Positions 39,540 to 46,710 of a stretch of 46,710 nt of DNA are shown one piece after another. The translations under genes and the position numbers were made by a program. Location: the IMG/VR virus record IMGVR_UViG_3300036760_000063, positions 1-46,710 of that record. One strand, 5' to 3'. Each line of letters opens with the position of its first letter. Position 1 is the first letter of the stretch. The stretch comes from a virus. The notes under the pieces are model-generated. The model made no database searches and had not been told where the DNA came from. It saw only the letters and a list, made by a program, of their open reading frames with translations.

Positions 39540-40847
39540 TTAATCTCTCATGAAAAAATCAGCTACACTCTCACCTCTTTTAATTCCATCTTTATTTTTA
39601 GGCTGAGATGGCCGGCCCGGAGTAATATTCTTCCTCAAAGTTCGAGGAGTTTCTTCTTCTTGTTCTTCTCTATCATCAGTTTCTTTTTCACGCTGTACGT
39701 GAGGTTTCGAATCTTTCAAAGCTTCAGCTCTAGCTTTCATAATAGCATTTTTAAGATTTCCTTTAGCTTTAGAAAGATAGAAAGATTGGATTTTATTGAG
39801 ACTATCCTTGGAGAATTTAGAATCAAATGCACTCCTCCAAAGTTTATCAAGATTTTTTACAGTCGACGACTCTAAAGCAATAGATGAAGAAAGAATTTTC
39901 ATAGCATCTGCAACTGCATTCTTCTTAACATATGAAGACATAGCTCCCTTAGGATCAATATAATCTGAGATTGTAGCACGAAGAGTATTATCAACTCGCG
40001 ACTGTAAATCATCACGTGCACTCTCGAAACGTTCGCGCGTAAAAGAAAGTCTTTCTTGTTCTGCTTCGCTTCGTTCAGCACTCTTATCAGTTTTATCCAC
40101 ACGAAGCGTAGGAGCAATAAATTTAGAACTTCCAAAAACAAATTGATTAACAAGCAGAGCAGCTTGCTTCAAATCATCATTACTTGTGTCATTAGCTTCT
40201 TGAACCATTTCCATAATCAATCTGCGATTCAAATTTCCAACGACGTGAAAATATGCTTCCTTATCTACTTTAGCTAATGTTGGAAGATAATCATCTACAA
40301 TTATATTAAATGCTTTCTCATCAGCCGTTTTTACTTCACGGAGAATCTCTTCAGTATTACCAGCTAAAAGCTGTGACTCAAAATTATTAAAAGATTCAGA
40401 TTTCTCTGCTATTTCTTTAGCATCATCAAAAGAACCAAATAATTCAGAATATTGTCTATCTCGATAGAGCATCTTTTCTAAGAATGGAAATTTCTTGAAT
40501 AATTCCGGATATTCTTTTAAAATCTCTTTTTTACGCGGAGGGGCATCAAAAGTTATATCATCATCTTCCTTTAAATCTAACTTTTCTATTTCCTCATCTG
40601 GCTCAGTTAATTCTATTTCATCAGTTTCTTCAGAAGTCTCTCTTTCATCAGACTCAACTTCTTTATCCTTTTTAGAAGTTTTAGATTCCTTCTTTTCGAT
40701 CTTTTCAACCTTCTCATCAGAATCAATCTCTTTAAAAAGGTCATTAATATCATCAGCCGTTTTCGGCGTTGGAACTTTAACAGAAGTCTCAGCAGTTCCT
40801 ACTCCAGATTCGGGGTGAAAGAATTTAACTAATTGGGTTTCTAGCAT
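39540..40847 (-). CDS. Scaffolding protein
   Basis: 435 residues from ATG 40847 with GGAG-AACAAA spacing; a GTG at 40859 is the other possible start. Residues 25-110 are acidic and disordered (runs of D/E/K), the middle is helical, and the C-terminus is basic then ends in KRGESVADFFMRD. Acidic N-part, helical core and basic C-end between portal and capsid define a phage scaffold. Overlaps the portal stop by 23 bases. Confidence 0.8.
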   Translation of the reverse strand: MLETQLVKFFHPESGVGTAETSVKVPTPKTADDINDLFKEIDSDEKVEKIEKKESKTSKKDKEVESDERETSEETDEIELTEPDEEIEKLDLKEDDDITFDAPPRKKEILKEYPELFKKFPFLEKMLYRDRQYSELFGSFDDAKEIAEKSESFNNFESQLLAGNTEEILREVKTADEKAFNIIVDDYLPTLAKVDKEAYFHVVGNLNRRLIMEMVQEANDTSNDDLKQAALLVNQFVFGSSKFIAPTLRVDKTDKSAERSEAEQERLSFTRERFESARDDLQSRVDNTLRATISDYIDPKGAMSSYVKKNAVADAMKILSSSIALESSTVKNLDKLWRSAFDSKFSKDSLNKIQSFYLSKAKGNLKNAIMKARAEALKDSKPHVQREKETDDREEQEEETPRTLRKNITPGRPSQPKNKDGIKRGESVADFFMRD

Positions 40848-43242
40848 TTTGTTCTCCACTCACTTTTTCAGACTGCTTCGGCTTTTCTAATGGAGATTTT
40901 CCACTAGCAGAACCTGAAGGCTCGCCTAAAGTTTTTTGTCCGGGTTTACCACCTGCTAATGCTATTTGATCATCATGTAATTGTTGTGCTTGCATTTGCT
41001 GATTAATAATAGCCATATGTGCCTTCATATGTAATAAAACATTTTTATATCCTTCTGGATTTTCTCTCTTAGCTAGCCGTCCAGCAGATGAAATAAGCCA
41101 ACTCTTACAGATAGATGCTTCAATCTGATGATTATCTACATCAATATCAATTTCTACAGATGATTGTTCTTCTGGCTGTTGTGCTTGCGAAGGTTGTCCA
41201 GTTTGTAATGAAGTTTGCTGAGCTTGTTGATATAATTGAATAGATTGAGGATCAGGAGGAATAGGAACAGAGTTAACTAATTCATCAATTTCTTCATACT
41301 GCTTTTGTCTGTCTTCCTCACCGGGAAGATGAAATTGGGGAATTTTAATAACTTTACTAATATATGGCAAATTCTCAGGGTCCATCAGTGCGGCTGTAAT
41401 TTCTTGATTATTTAATTGCATTAATTGCATTATAGTATCAGCTTGTTGCTCATCGGAAATCGGAAGTTTCTCACTCGGTTCGAGTTCTATAGAACCGATC
41501 TTTCCGTCAAGCTCAGCTTTCCTAATGAATACATTTATAAATTTACCCATATCATTCTTCTCAACAATTCTCTCATCTTCTACCATATTCTTCATATATA
41601 ATGGTATAACTTTACCAAATATACTCTTCCACCATATAGTCATCATTCTCCAAGGAGTTTGGAGTCTTTGCAATGCCATCCCCTTAGACATCGCATACTC
41701 AGATGCCGTTCTTGAACTGCCAGCACCTTGACTGCCACCAAATATTGAAGGCAATGCTCCAGATACAAATTGACCTAATTCCTGAACAATCCTATAAAAA
41801 TTAAATACTTCAGGAGAAAGACTTGCTGTTTGAAGATTATAAAAAGACTCTCCAATATTACGACTGCCGCTAACAGGTTTGGTAGGAGTTATTGTTCCAG
41901 GCATTGCCTCTATCTGACGTTGTGCATTAAAGTTGACAACTGCCGGGTCAGCAAATGTCTGTGAAATTCCATGTTCGATTGTTTGTAATGTAAGACTTAT
42001 TAAATCATTTATAATATCTTGAACATTCGTTACTAATTCTCCTAGAGGATCATGATTTAAATAGTCAGACATAGGATTCTCAGTTAATGTCCAATGATCG
42101 TCTAATGATTCATTTTCATAGTCAGCACAAATATCATTAACTAATACTAATTTAGCTCCATCAGGAAACTTTCTTTTTAATTTCTTATAATCATCTTCTG
42201 GCAATATATTAAACGAAGCCGGCCTAAGCCAACAATTCTTAACAGTTACATTTTCACTTGGAAATTCACCCCGATATTGTGTATTGAGTCTTCCATATTG
42301 TTCATAAGGATCATTAACACCTATATTGCTCCAACCACCATGAGGAATTTTCTCACGTAAATTAGGATAACATTCTAAAGCATTGGTATAATGAGTTTCA
42401 TAACTAAATATAAGATAAGGAGTATCTGCCTGCTTCTTAGCATAATTAGCTACTTTAACATATAATCCACCATAAACTTCTAGACAAACACGACTTTTAG
42501 ATTCTTTTGTTGTTCCAATAAGACGTGGAACAATAAGTTTAGTCTTCTGTAAAGCAGGATCAAGAGCCGTTCCACATTCTATGCAGATTGATCCTTCAGA
42601 TAATGCATTTTTAATATCTACATCATCTTCATCAGGATTAAATTCATACATTTCCTCATTAGAAAATGCTTCGTCTGGCTGCCTAGTCCCACACTGAGGA
42701 CATACATAGGCATCAATTTCTTCATTTTTAAATTTAGGTTTATCATATGTTCCATATTCCTTATCTTCTTTAGAATAACTATAACAAGCAATCAAACCTT
42801 CTGTACAATAAATATAAAGGGCATGAAGCCACAGAAATATTACATCATTATGCTTATAAACTAATTCCGCAATTTTATCACCTGCTTTAGCTGTAGAGAT
42901 GTCTAGTGGATTCTCAGCATCATCAGGGACACAGTTAATAGCTGGAATCTGTATGCTGAGAGCGGATATAATAGTTTCAAGAAATGCCTTAAAAACATTA
43001 ATAGGCTTATCATAATAGCTCTGATTAGAATCATCACTTTGAATATCTTGATAGAGTCTATAGTCTTTAGCTGTCTCACTCCAATATATTTGACTGAAAG
43101 AGTTCCAATAAAGTTTAAGTCTTCTCCAATTTCTAATTTGTCTTTCTCTAGTTACTCGATCTTCTTTATCAAAGTGGTCACTAACTCGTTTAAGTAAACT
43201 TGCAATTTCATCATCTAAAACTTTAGTTTTTTCTTCAGCCAT
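40825..43242 (-). CDS. Portal protein with inserted zinc ribbon
   Basis: 805 residues. Dodecameric ring through which DNA passes. Classical blocks: WNSFSQIYWSETAKDYRLY, INVFKAFLETIISALS, the stem region DIINDLISLTLQTIEHGI, and SRTASEYAMSKG. Unusually, residues about 178-223 contain CPQCG and CIECG, a zinc-ribbon insertion. The C-terminal 150 residues are Gln/Pro-rich and disordered, then helical. Starts in a TAATG overlap with the upstream small gene. Confidence 0.9.
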   Translation of the reverse strand: MAEEKTKVLDDEIASLLKRVSDHFDKEDRVTRERQIRNWRRLKLYWNSFSQIYWSETAKDYRLYQDIQSDDSNQSYYDKPINVFKAFLETIISALSIQIPAINCVPDDAENPLDISTAKAGDKIAELVYKHNDVIFLWLHALYIYCTEGLIACYSYSKEDKEYGTYDKPKFKNEEIDAYVCPQCGTRQPDEAFSNEEMYEFNPDEDDVDIKNALSEGSICIECGTALDPALQKTKLIVPRLIGTTKESKSRVCLEVYGGLYVKVANYAKKQADTPYLIFSYETHYTNALECYPNLREKIPHGGWSNIGVNDPYEQYGRLNTQYRGEFPSENVTVKNCWLRPASFNILPEDDYKKLKRKFPDGAKLVLVNDICADYENESLDDHWTLTENPMSDYLNHDPLGELVTNVQDIINDLISLTLQTIEHGISQTFADPAVVNFNAQRQIEAMPGTITPTKPVSGSRNIGESFYNLQTASLSPEVFNFYRIVQELGQFVSGALPSIFGGSQGAGSSRTASEYAMSKGMALQRLQTPWRMMTIWWKSIFGKVIPLYMKNMVEDERIVEKNDMGKFINVFIRKAELDGKIGSIELEPSEKLPISDEQQADTIMQLMQLNNQEITAALMDPENLPYISKVIKIPQFHLPGEEDRQKQYEEIDELVNSVPIPPDPQSIQLYQQAQQTSLQTGQPSQAQQPEEQSSVEIDIDVDNHQIEASICKSWLISSAGRLAKRENPEGYKNVLLHMKAHMAIINQQMQAQQLHDDQIALAGGKPGQKTLGEPSGSASGKSPLEKPKQSEKVSGEQNARNPIS

Positions 43243-43403
43243 TATTTCTTCTTCTTCATAAACATAGATCGTTTTTTTGGTGAAGTCTTATGCACCATTT
43301 CTTCAGCAACAGTCTGGCTAGGACCAACACCCTTCTTATTACTCTTTCCTCCATGAGCAATCATAGCCATGAATTTATATTGTTTGGCTGTTTTAATAGG
43401 CAT
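43242..43403 (-). CDS. Small basic protein of the virion module (P-I-K-S/T-AKQ family)
   Basis: 53 residues: MPIKTAKQYKFMAMIAHGG, then GVGPSQTVAEEMV, ending KTSPKKRSMFMKKKK. This matches a very common family of small basic phage proteins (pattern PxKSxxQxxFM...SxxVAEEF...KKR) found near portal and terminase genes. Role unproven. Confidence 0.75.
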   Translation of the reverse strand: MPIKTAKQYKFMAMIAHGGKSNKKGVGPSQTVAEEMVHKTSPKKRSMFMKKKK

Positions 43404-43405
43404 TA

Positions 43406-43588
43406 TTAACTAGAATTTTTCTTTTTAAACATAGATTTCTTAGAACTTTTTTTATCATCAACTTTAGACATCATCCTATCAAATTCTTCTATACTAGGAG
43501 ATATCCCACCAGATTTCATCTTCTGTGATGATCGTGATTTCTTCATCATTTCTTTATTCAAACCACCAAATAATTTATGCATTGCCAT
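43406..43588 (-). CDS. Small basic Lys/Ser-rich protein
   Basis: 60 residues, highly charged, ending KKSMFKKKNSS, like the preceding family member at its C-terminus. Both end in basic runs, suggesting related DNA-binding or scaffold-interaction roles. Two bases before the start of the next small gene. Confidence 0.6.
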   Translation of the reverse strand: MAMHKLFGGLNKEMMKKSRSSQKMKSGGISPSIEEFDRMMSKVDDKKSSKKSMFKKKNSS

Positions 43589-43591
43589 ATT

Positions 43592-43828
43592 TTAACTCAA
43601 TACTACAGTTGTGACACCACCGACACCACTAGTAACTGTATATGTTAGAGTTGTAATAGTTAATAAACTAAAATAAAATTGTCCGGTAACATCAGTGATA
43701 CGAACCATGCCTTTAGCATAATCAAAATTAATACCACTAACAGAATTAAATTGCTTAGCTATATTATTATTATTTATATCCCTTACAGTAATTGTAACTC
43801 TAGCATTGAGAGCAGGTGTTAATGGCAT
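43592..43828 (-). CDS. Small beta virion protein, tandem paralogue 1
   Basis: 78 residues. Pattern N...I.FDYAKGMVRITDVTGQFYFSLLTITTLTYTVTSGV. Aligns over its length with the neighbour at 43841 (VDF/FDY, then A/T-L-T-W/Y-T-[IV]-T-[AS]-GV). Probably decoration or fibre proteins arising by duplication. Confidence 0.65.
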   Translation of the reverse strand: MPLTPALNARVTITVRDINNNNIAKQFNSVSGINFDYAKGMVRITDVTGQFYFSLLTITTLTYTVTSGVGGVTTVVLS

Positions 43829-43840
43829 TAATTTTCAATC

Positions 43841-44074
43841 TTATGAACTGACCACGATAGCAGTCACACCAGCAGTAATAGTCCAAGTCAATGTAGCCAT
43901 TGCTGAATAATCATAATACTGAATGCCACTAGCTCCGCTTCGTGTAACCTTAATTGTATTAGCTCTGAAATCAACTTCAAGATTTGTAACATCAGTAAAT
44001 CTTAATGCTGTAACTGTCTTCCCCGGACCAGTAGTTGACGTGATTGTTACAGTAGCCGGTGATGTGTTTGGCAT
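43841..44074 (-). CDS. Small beta virion protein, tandem paralogue 2
   Basis: 77 residues, paralogue of 43592-43828: FTDVTNLEVDFRANTIKVT and ATLTWTITAGVTAIVVSS mirror the same blocks. Separated from it by 12 bases. Function unknown, structural by context. Confidence 0.65.
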   Translation of the reverse strand: MPNTSPATVTITSTTGPGKTVTALRFTDVTNLEVDFRANTIKVTRSGASGIQYYDYSAMATLTWTITAGVTAIVVSS

Positions 44075-44077
44075 TCT

Positions 44078-44416
44078 CTAAGCTTCTTTCTCAATTCCGA
44101 GTTCATGCTCTAAACTTTCTACATCTTTAAGATTATCTGGTCTTCCTAAATATTTAGCTTCTGTTAATATCTTAGCTTGCTGTCTATCTTTCTCTTCTAA
44201 TGCTGCTCTGCGGCGAGAAAATAAACCTGAAGTCTGGACAACAGGATTAAGCTCCACTAGTGGATTTTCATATGTCTTTGGTGAAACTATCTTTAATAAT
44301 ATTTCCGTTAATTGTCTCTTCTCATCATTAACGAATAAAAGTTGTTCTTTTAATATCTGACAACTCTTGCATGTTTCATAAGGACGGCCAAGAAGAAAAC
44401 ATAAAAATCTAATCAA
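44078..44416 (-). CDS. Small conserved-type protein downstream of TerL
   Basis: 112 residues from TTG 44416, with AAGGAGA seven bases upstream, overlapping the TerL stop. N-terminal hydrophobic FLCFLLGRPYETCKSCQILKEQL, with CKSC pair, then heptad helix, then charged. A recurring small gene next to TerL in environmental podoviruses; role unknown. Confidence 0.65.
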   Translation of the reverse strand: MIRFLCFLLGRPYETCKSCQILKEQLLFVNDEKRQLTEILLKIVSPKTYENPLVELNPVVQTSGLFSRRRAALEEKDRQQAKILTEAKYLGRPDNLKDVESLEHELGIEKEA

Positions 44417-46710
44417 TGAACTCTCCTTGCAAATCTTGAACGACGGCTAACAGGAACACAATCATTAAGTGTTAGAGCATTCTGCCGCTCAATAGTTTCC
44501 ATTCTTCTATACATTCTAGTTGTATCGTTATCAACACTATATTCAGATAATATAATTTGTTTCTTTTCGGCCAAACTAAGATTTCCTAATTCTCCCATTA
44601 TAAATTTCTTCGCTGCTTTGCAAAAATATCTTAAATCGTCTAGGGGGTCATCGCCATCAAACTCTGCAATATCTTCGATTTTCTTATCATCATAAATTGC
44701 CATTGGAATGGTATCAATTAATATCTTGCATGTATCAAAAATCTGCAATATTGGAAGATTATCTTCTTCAGGTTCATCATAGAATTGCTTCTTATAATTT
44801 TCTAATGCAGTAGGACCATAATTTCTATAGATTTCCTGGGCCGTTGACATATCATAAAATTCATTTTTAGATTTTAGGCTAATTTTCTTTTCCCAGCGTA
44901 AAAAATCGTGAATAAGTTGTAATCCAGCTACACGACTTCCAGGTGTATTCTCAGAGCTATTAGGAACTAAATCAGAATACTTCTGAAATTCATCACAAAT
45001 TAATTCTCCACCTCGACTCTGCCAAGCACTACCACATAGAACAGTATGTACTGGAGTTTCATTATTTTCATTATGAATTTCACGAATTTCACTAGCCCAG
45101 AACGGAATATCTCTTCCATACCAAGCCCGCTCCCTATAAATATAAACTTTATGATTCGGAGCAATGGCTCCCCACATTGCATAACACATTGCTCTCTTTC
45201 CCCAGTCGATAGATAGTATTTTTGGCCACCATTCGGGTATTTGAAATTGTTTAATGACATGTAATGCGTTGTCAGGCTCACCAACAAATCGCATTGGCCT
45301 AAAAGTTGTAAAAACTGATCCTTTAAATGCGTGCCAATCTCCATATCTCTTAGCTCTATATTCTGCTTCAGAAACTGTCTTTAGAATTTCGAGCTTCTTA
45401 ACGTATAATGGATCATATTCCATTCCATAAGGATTATCCTCTGCTTTAGCTGGAATAAATATTCTTGTTAGTCCTGTAGATTTATCGCGTATAACTTTTA
45501 AGCCATCTTCATATGGCTTTACGAATCTATTGTAAACAAAAGTTTGCCCAATACCACCCGGATTAGAGCCGTTCCTAACAATAGCAATATTAAAAGAGCT
45601 AGAAGGCCGAACACGGCTACCAACCATATAATGATAGGGATACGAAGAAAAGTGAGTAAGTTCATCGAAAGCGCAATAATTATACTGACTGCTATCATAC
45701 TGAACAATATCACCCGCATGTTGGACATGACCAAAGTCCTGATATGAATTAAATTCTGGCCACTCCCAAGAATGTTTTTGTTCATTGTATTTAGCTCCTG
45801 TTTTAGGATAATATTCTTTACTTAAACGTATGATTTCCCGTTCAAGATCGGGGAATTTATTACGGAGAATAATACCCTTATAGCCTCTAAATTTATAAAA
45901 TCCTCGGAATAAAGGTAATAATGTGAGTATCCAAGAGTTATGAGTAGGGATACAAGATTTTGTAACGAGATAATAGTCATCTTCGACTTGGATACATTTT
46001 GTTTCAATTTTATTAATTTTCTCAATTTTTTCAATATAATGAAAAGACGATCTTTTAGTCTCTTCCTTATTAAGATGATCTAATTTCCTATCGAGCTTAA
46101 ATACTGGATAACTACTAGACCATTTAATTAGATAAGCTCTTTGTCCAACTCTTCGTTCATTATGATCCTTATTATAATAAGATGGATCTTTATCACTTTT
46201 CGTACATTTAATACCTAATGAAGATGCAAGCCTAAAGACTCCATCAGCTATAGATTCAATGATATTACAAAACTCAACTCCACCATCATCATCGCAAGTT
46301 CCATCAGAGTCCATCAAACCCTGTAATAAATCTCTTCTTTGTTCTTCTGAACCTAAAAAATATTCTTCCGGTATATGTTTATTATTTAATAAATTTAATT
46401 TTTTAAGATTATCTATTAAACCAAAAGATTTATATACAATTTCTCCACTCATTTTTTCAATATCGTAACCTAATCTACCAAAATTAAATTGAGCATCAAA
46501 TTTATCTCGGTTTCCAATAGCAATATATCCAGCATCTTTGCTACCATCTCCAAGCCAATAACCTAAAACATATGGATGAAGAATAAATTCTCTTTTTTCT
46601 AACTGAATAGGTTCACAAACTTTAATAGCATGATTAGTTCTTCCTCTGCCTGTAAGTTGTGTATTATATAATTCTTTAGTCTTACTTAATGCTCCATCAT
46701 ATATTGTTCT
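44413..46710 (-). CDS. terL: Terminase large subunit, C-terminal part with intein C-half; 5' end cut by window edge
   Basis: Frame open from 46710 to the TGA at 44413; the methionine at 46452 is internal, not the start. Intein part (45937-46710) ends in PTHN before Ser-Trp. Then the ATPase core continues: LRNKFPDLEREI, Walker B CAFDELTHF (about 45655-45681), NGSNPGG coupling motif, and the RNase-H-like nuclease with SIDWGK (about 45195-45215). Joined with 1-1454 this gives a complete TerL. Confidence in identity is high. Confidence 0.93.
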   Translation of the reverse strand, partial: RTIYDGALSKTKELYNTQLTGRGRTNHAIKVCEPIQLEKREFILHPYVLGYWLGDGSKDAGYIAIGNRDKFDAQFNFGRLGYDIEKMSGEIVYKSFGLIDNLKKLNLLNNKHIPEEYFLGSEEQRRDLLQGLMDSDGTCDDDGGVEFCNIIESIADGVFRLASSLGIKCTKSDKDPSYYNKDHNERRVGQRAYLIKWSSSYPVFKLDRKLDHLNKEETKRSSFHYIEKIEKINKIETKCIQVEDDYYLVTKSCIPTHNSWILTLLPLFRGFYKFRGYKGIILRNKFPDLEREIIRLSKEYYPKTGAKYNEQKHSWEWPEFNSYQDFGHVQHAGDIVQYDSSQYNYCAFDELTHFSSYPYHYMVGSRVRPSSSFNIAIVRNGSNPGGIGQTFVYNRFVKPYEDGLKVIRDKSTGLTRIFIPAKAEDNPYGMEYDPLYVKKLEILKTVSEAEYRAKRYGDWHAFKGSVFTTFRPMRFVGEPDNALHVIKQFQIPEWWPKILSIDWGKRAMCYAMWGAIAPNHKVYIYRERAWYGRDIPFWASEIREIHNENNETPVHTVLCGSAWQSRGGELICDEFQKYSDLVPNSSENTPGSRVAGLQLIHDFLRWEKKISLKSKNEFYDMSTAQEIYRNYGPTALENYKKQFYDEPEEDNLPILQIFDTCKILIDTIPMAIYDDKKIEDIAEFDGDDPLDDLRYFCKAAKKFIMGELGNLSLAEKKQIILSEYSVDNDTTRMYRRMETIERQNALTLNDCVPVSRRSRFARRVH
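45937..46710 (-). other. Second allele of the TerL intein, C-terminal half
   Basis: Homologous to 126-920 but diverged at both DNA and protein level (for example CTKSDKDPSYYNKDHNER against TTTIKAWAGSDKDPNENH). Keeps the LAGLIDADG motifs (YVLGYWLGDG; QGLMDSDG), the block-F Cys (TKCIQVE) and PTHN. The final 127 bases are identical to 794-920. Confidence 0.9.
46584..46710. repeat. Terminal overlap, right copy
   Basis: Right-hand partner of 794-920; 45812-46583 is a diverged copy of 1-793 with about 21 bp net length difference. Confidence 0.9.

Noticed and set aside
45519-45785. Hydrophobic ORF inside TerL
   Set aside because: Out-of-frame shadow of the strongly supported TerL reading frame.

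Overview
The window is almost certainly the near-complete genome of a strictly lytic, short-tailed (podovirus-like) double-stranded DNA phage. It encodes terminase, portal, scaffold, HK97-type capsid, tail adaptor, nozzle, fibres, ejection-type internal proteins and lysis enzymes, plus its own replication and recombination genes and two tRNAs. I see no integrase, repressor or host core gene. The DNA is AT-rich, except for two clearly GC-richer patches (about 6960-7700 and 30520-31245). The host cannot be named from the sequence. Starts mostly carry AGGAG-type ribosome sites and promoters look sigma70-like.

The last 127 bases (46584-46710) are identical to 794-920, and 45812-46583 is a diverged copy of 1-793. 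The molecule is therefore best read as a circle of about 45,790 bp. Its ends fall inside the terminase large subunit gene and carry two alleles of the C-terminal half of an intein.

Layout. (1) A leftward late unit starts at a promoter at 6260-6289. It runs 6222 to 1 (possible TerS-like protein, glycosidase-like enzyme, holin-like proteins, fibre-like and secreted proteins, TerL N-part with intein). It then continues across the circle from 46710 to 22484 (TerL C-part, portal, scaffold, capsid, beta-helix spike, adaptor, nozzle, collagen-like fibre, M15 peptidase, internal virion proteins and a 1693-residue giant). (2) A control region at 6223-7979 holds operator-like tandem repeats, two small divergent transcription units, a likely replication origin and strong divergent promoters. 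(3) A rightward early/middle unit at 7980-22483 is tightly packed with ATGA-type overlaps. It holds Asn/Tyr-tract proteins, an SNF2 helicase, a cysteine-peptidase-like protein, a topoisomerase-type zinc ribbon, a Fe-S PD-(D/E)XK nuclease, a Sak4/RecA-like ATPase with a likely ssDNA-binding partner, a UDG-exonuclease-DNA polymerase A fusion, a DUF3987-like helicase, a MazG-like protein, two tRNAs and many very small ORFs. The two units converge with no spacer at 22483/22484.

Most notable: a class-3-type intein (no nucleophile at position 1, which is Asp) in the TerL P-loop; a virion-type giant protein combining a winged helix, a GHKL (Hsp90-like) ATPase and an HEXXH zincin motif; dispersed T-poor hexanucleotide/mini-hairpin elements placed in sense orientation just before start codons on both strands; and paired proteins with NAC-codon Asn/Tyr tracts.
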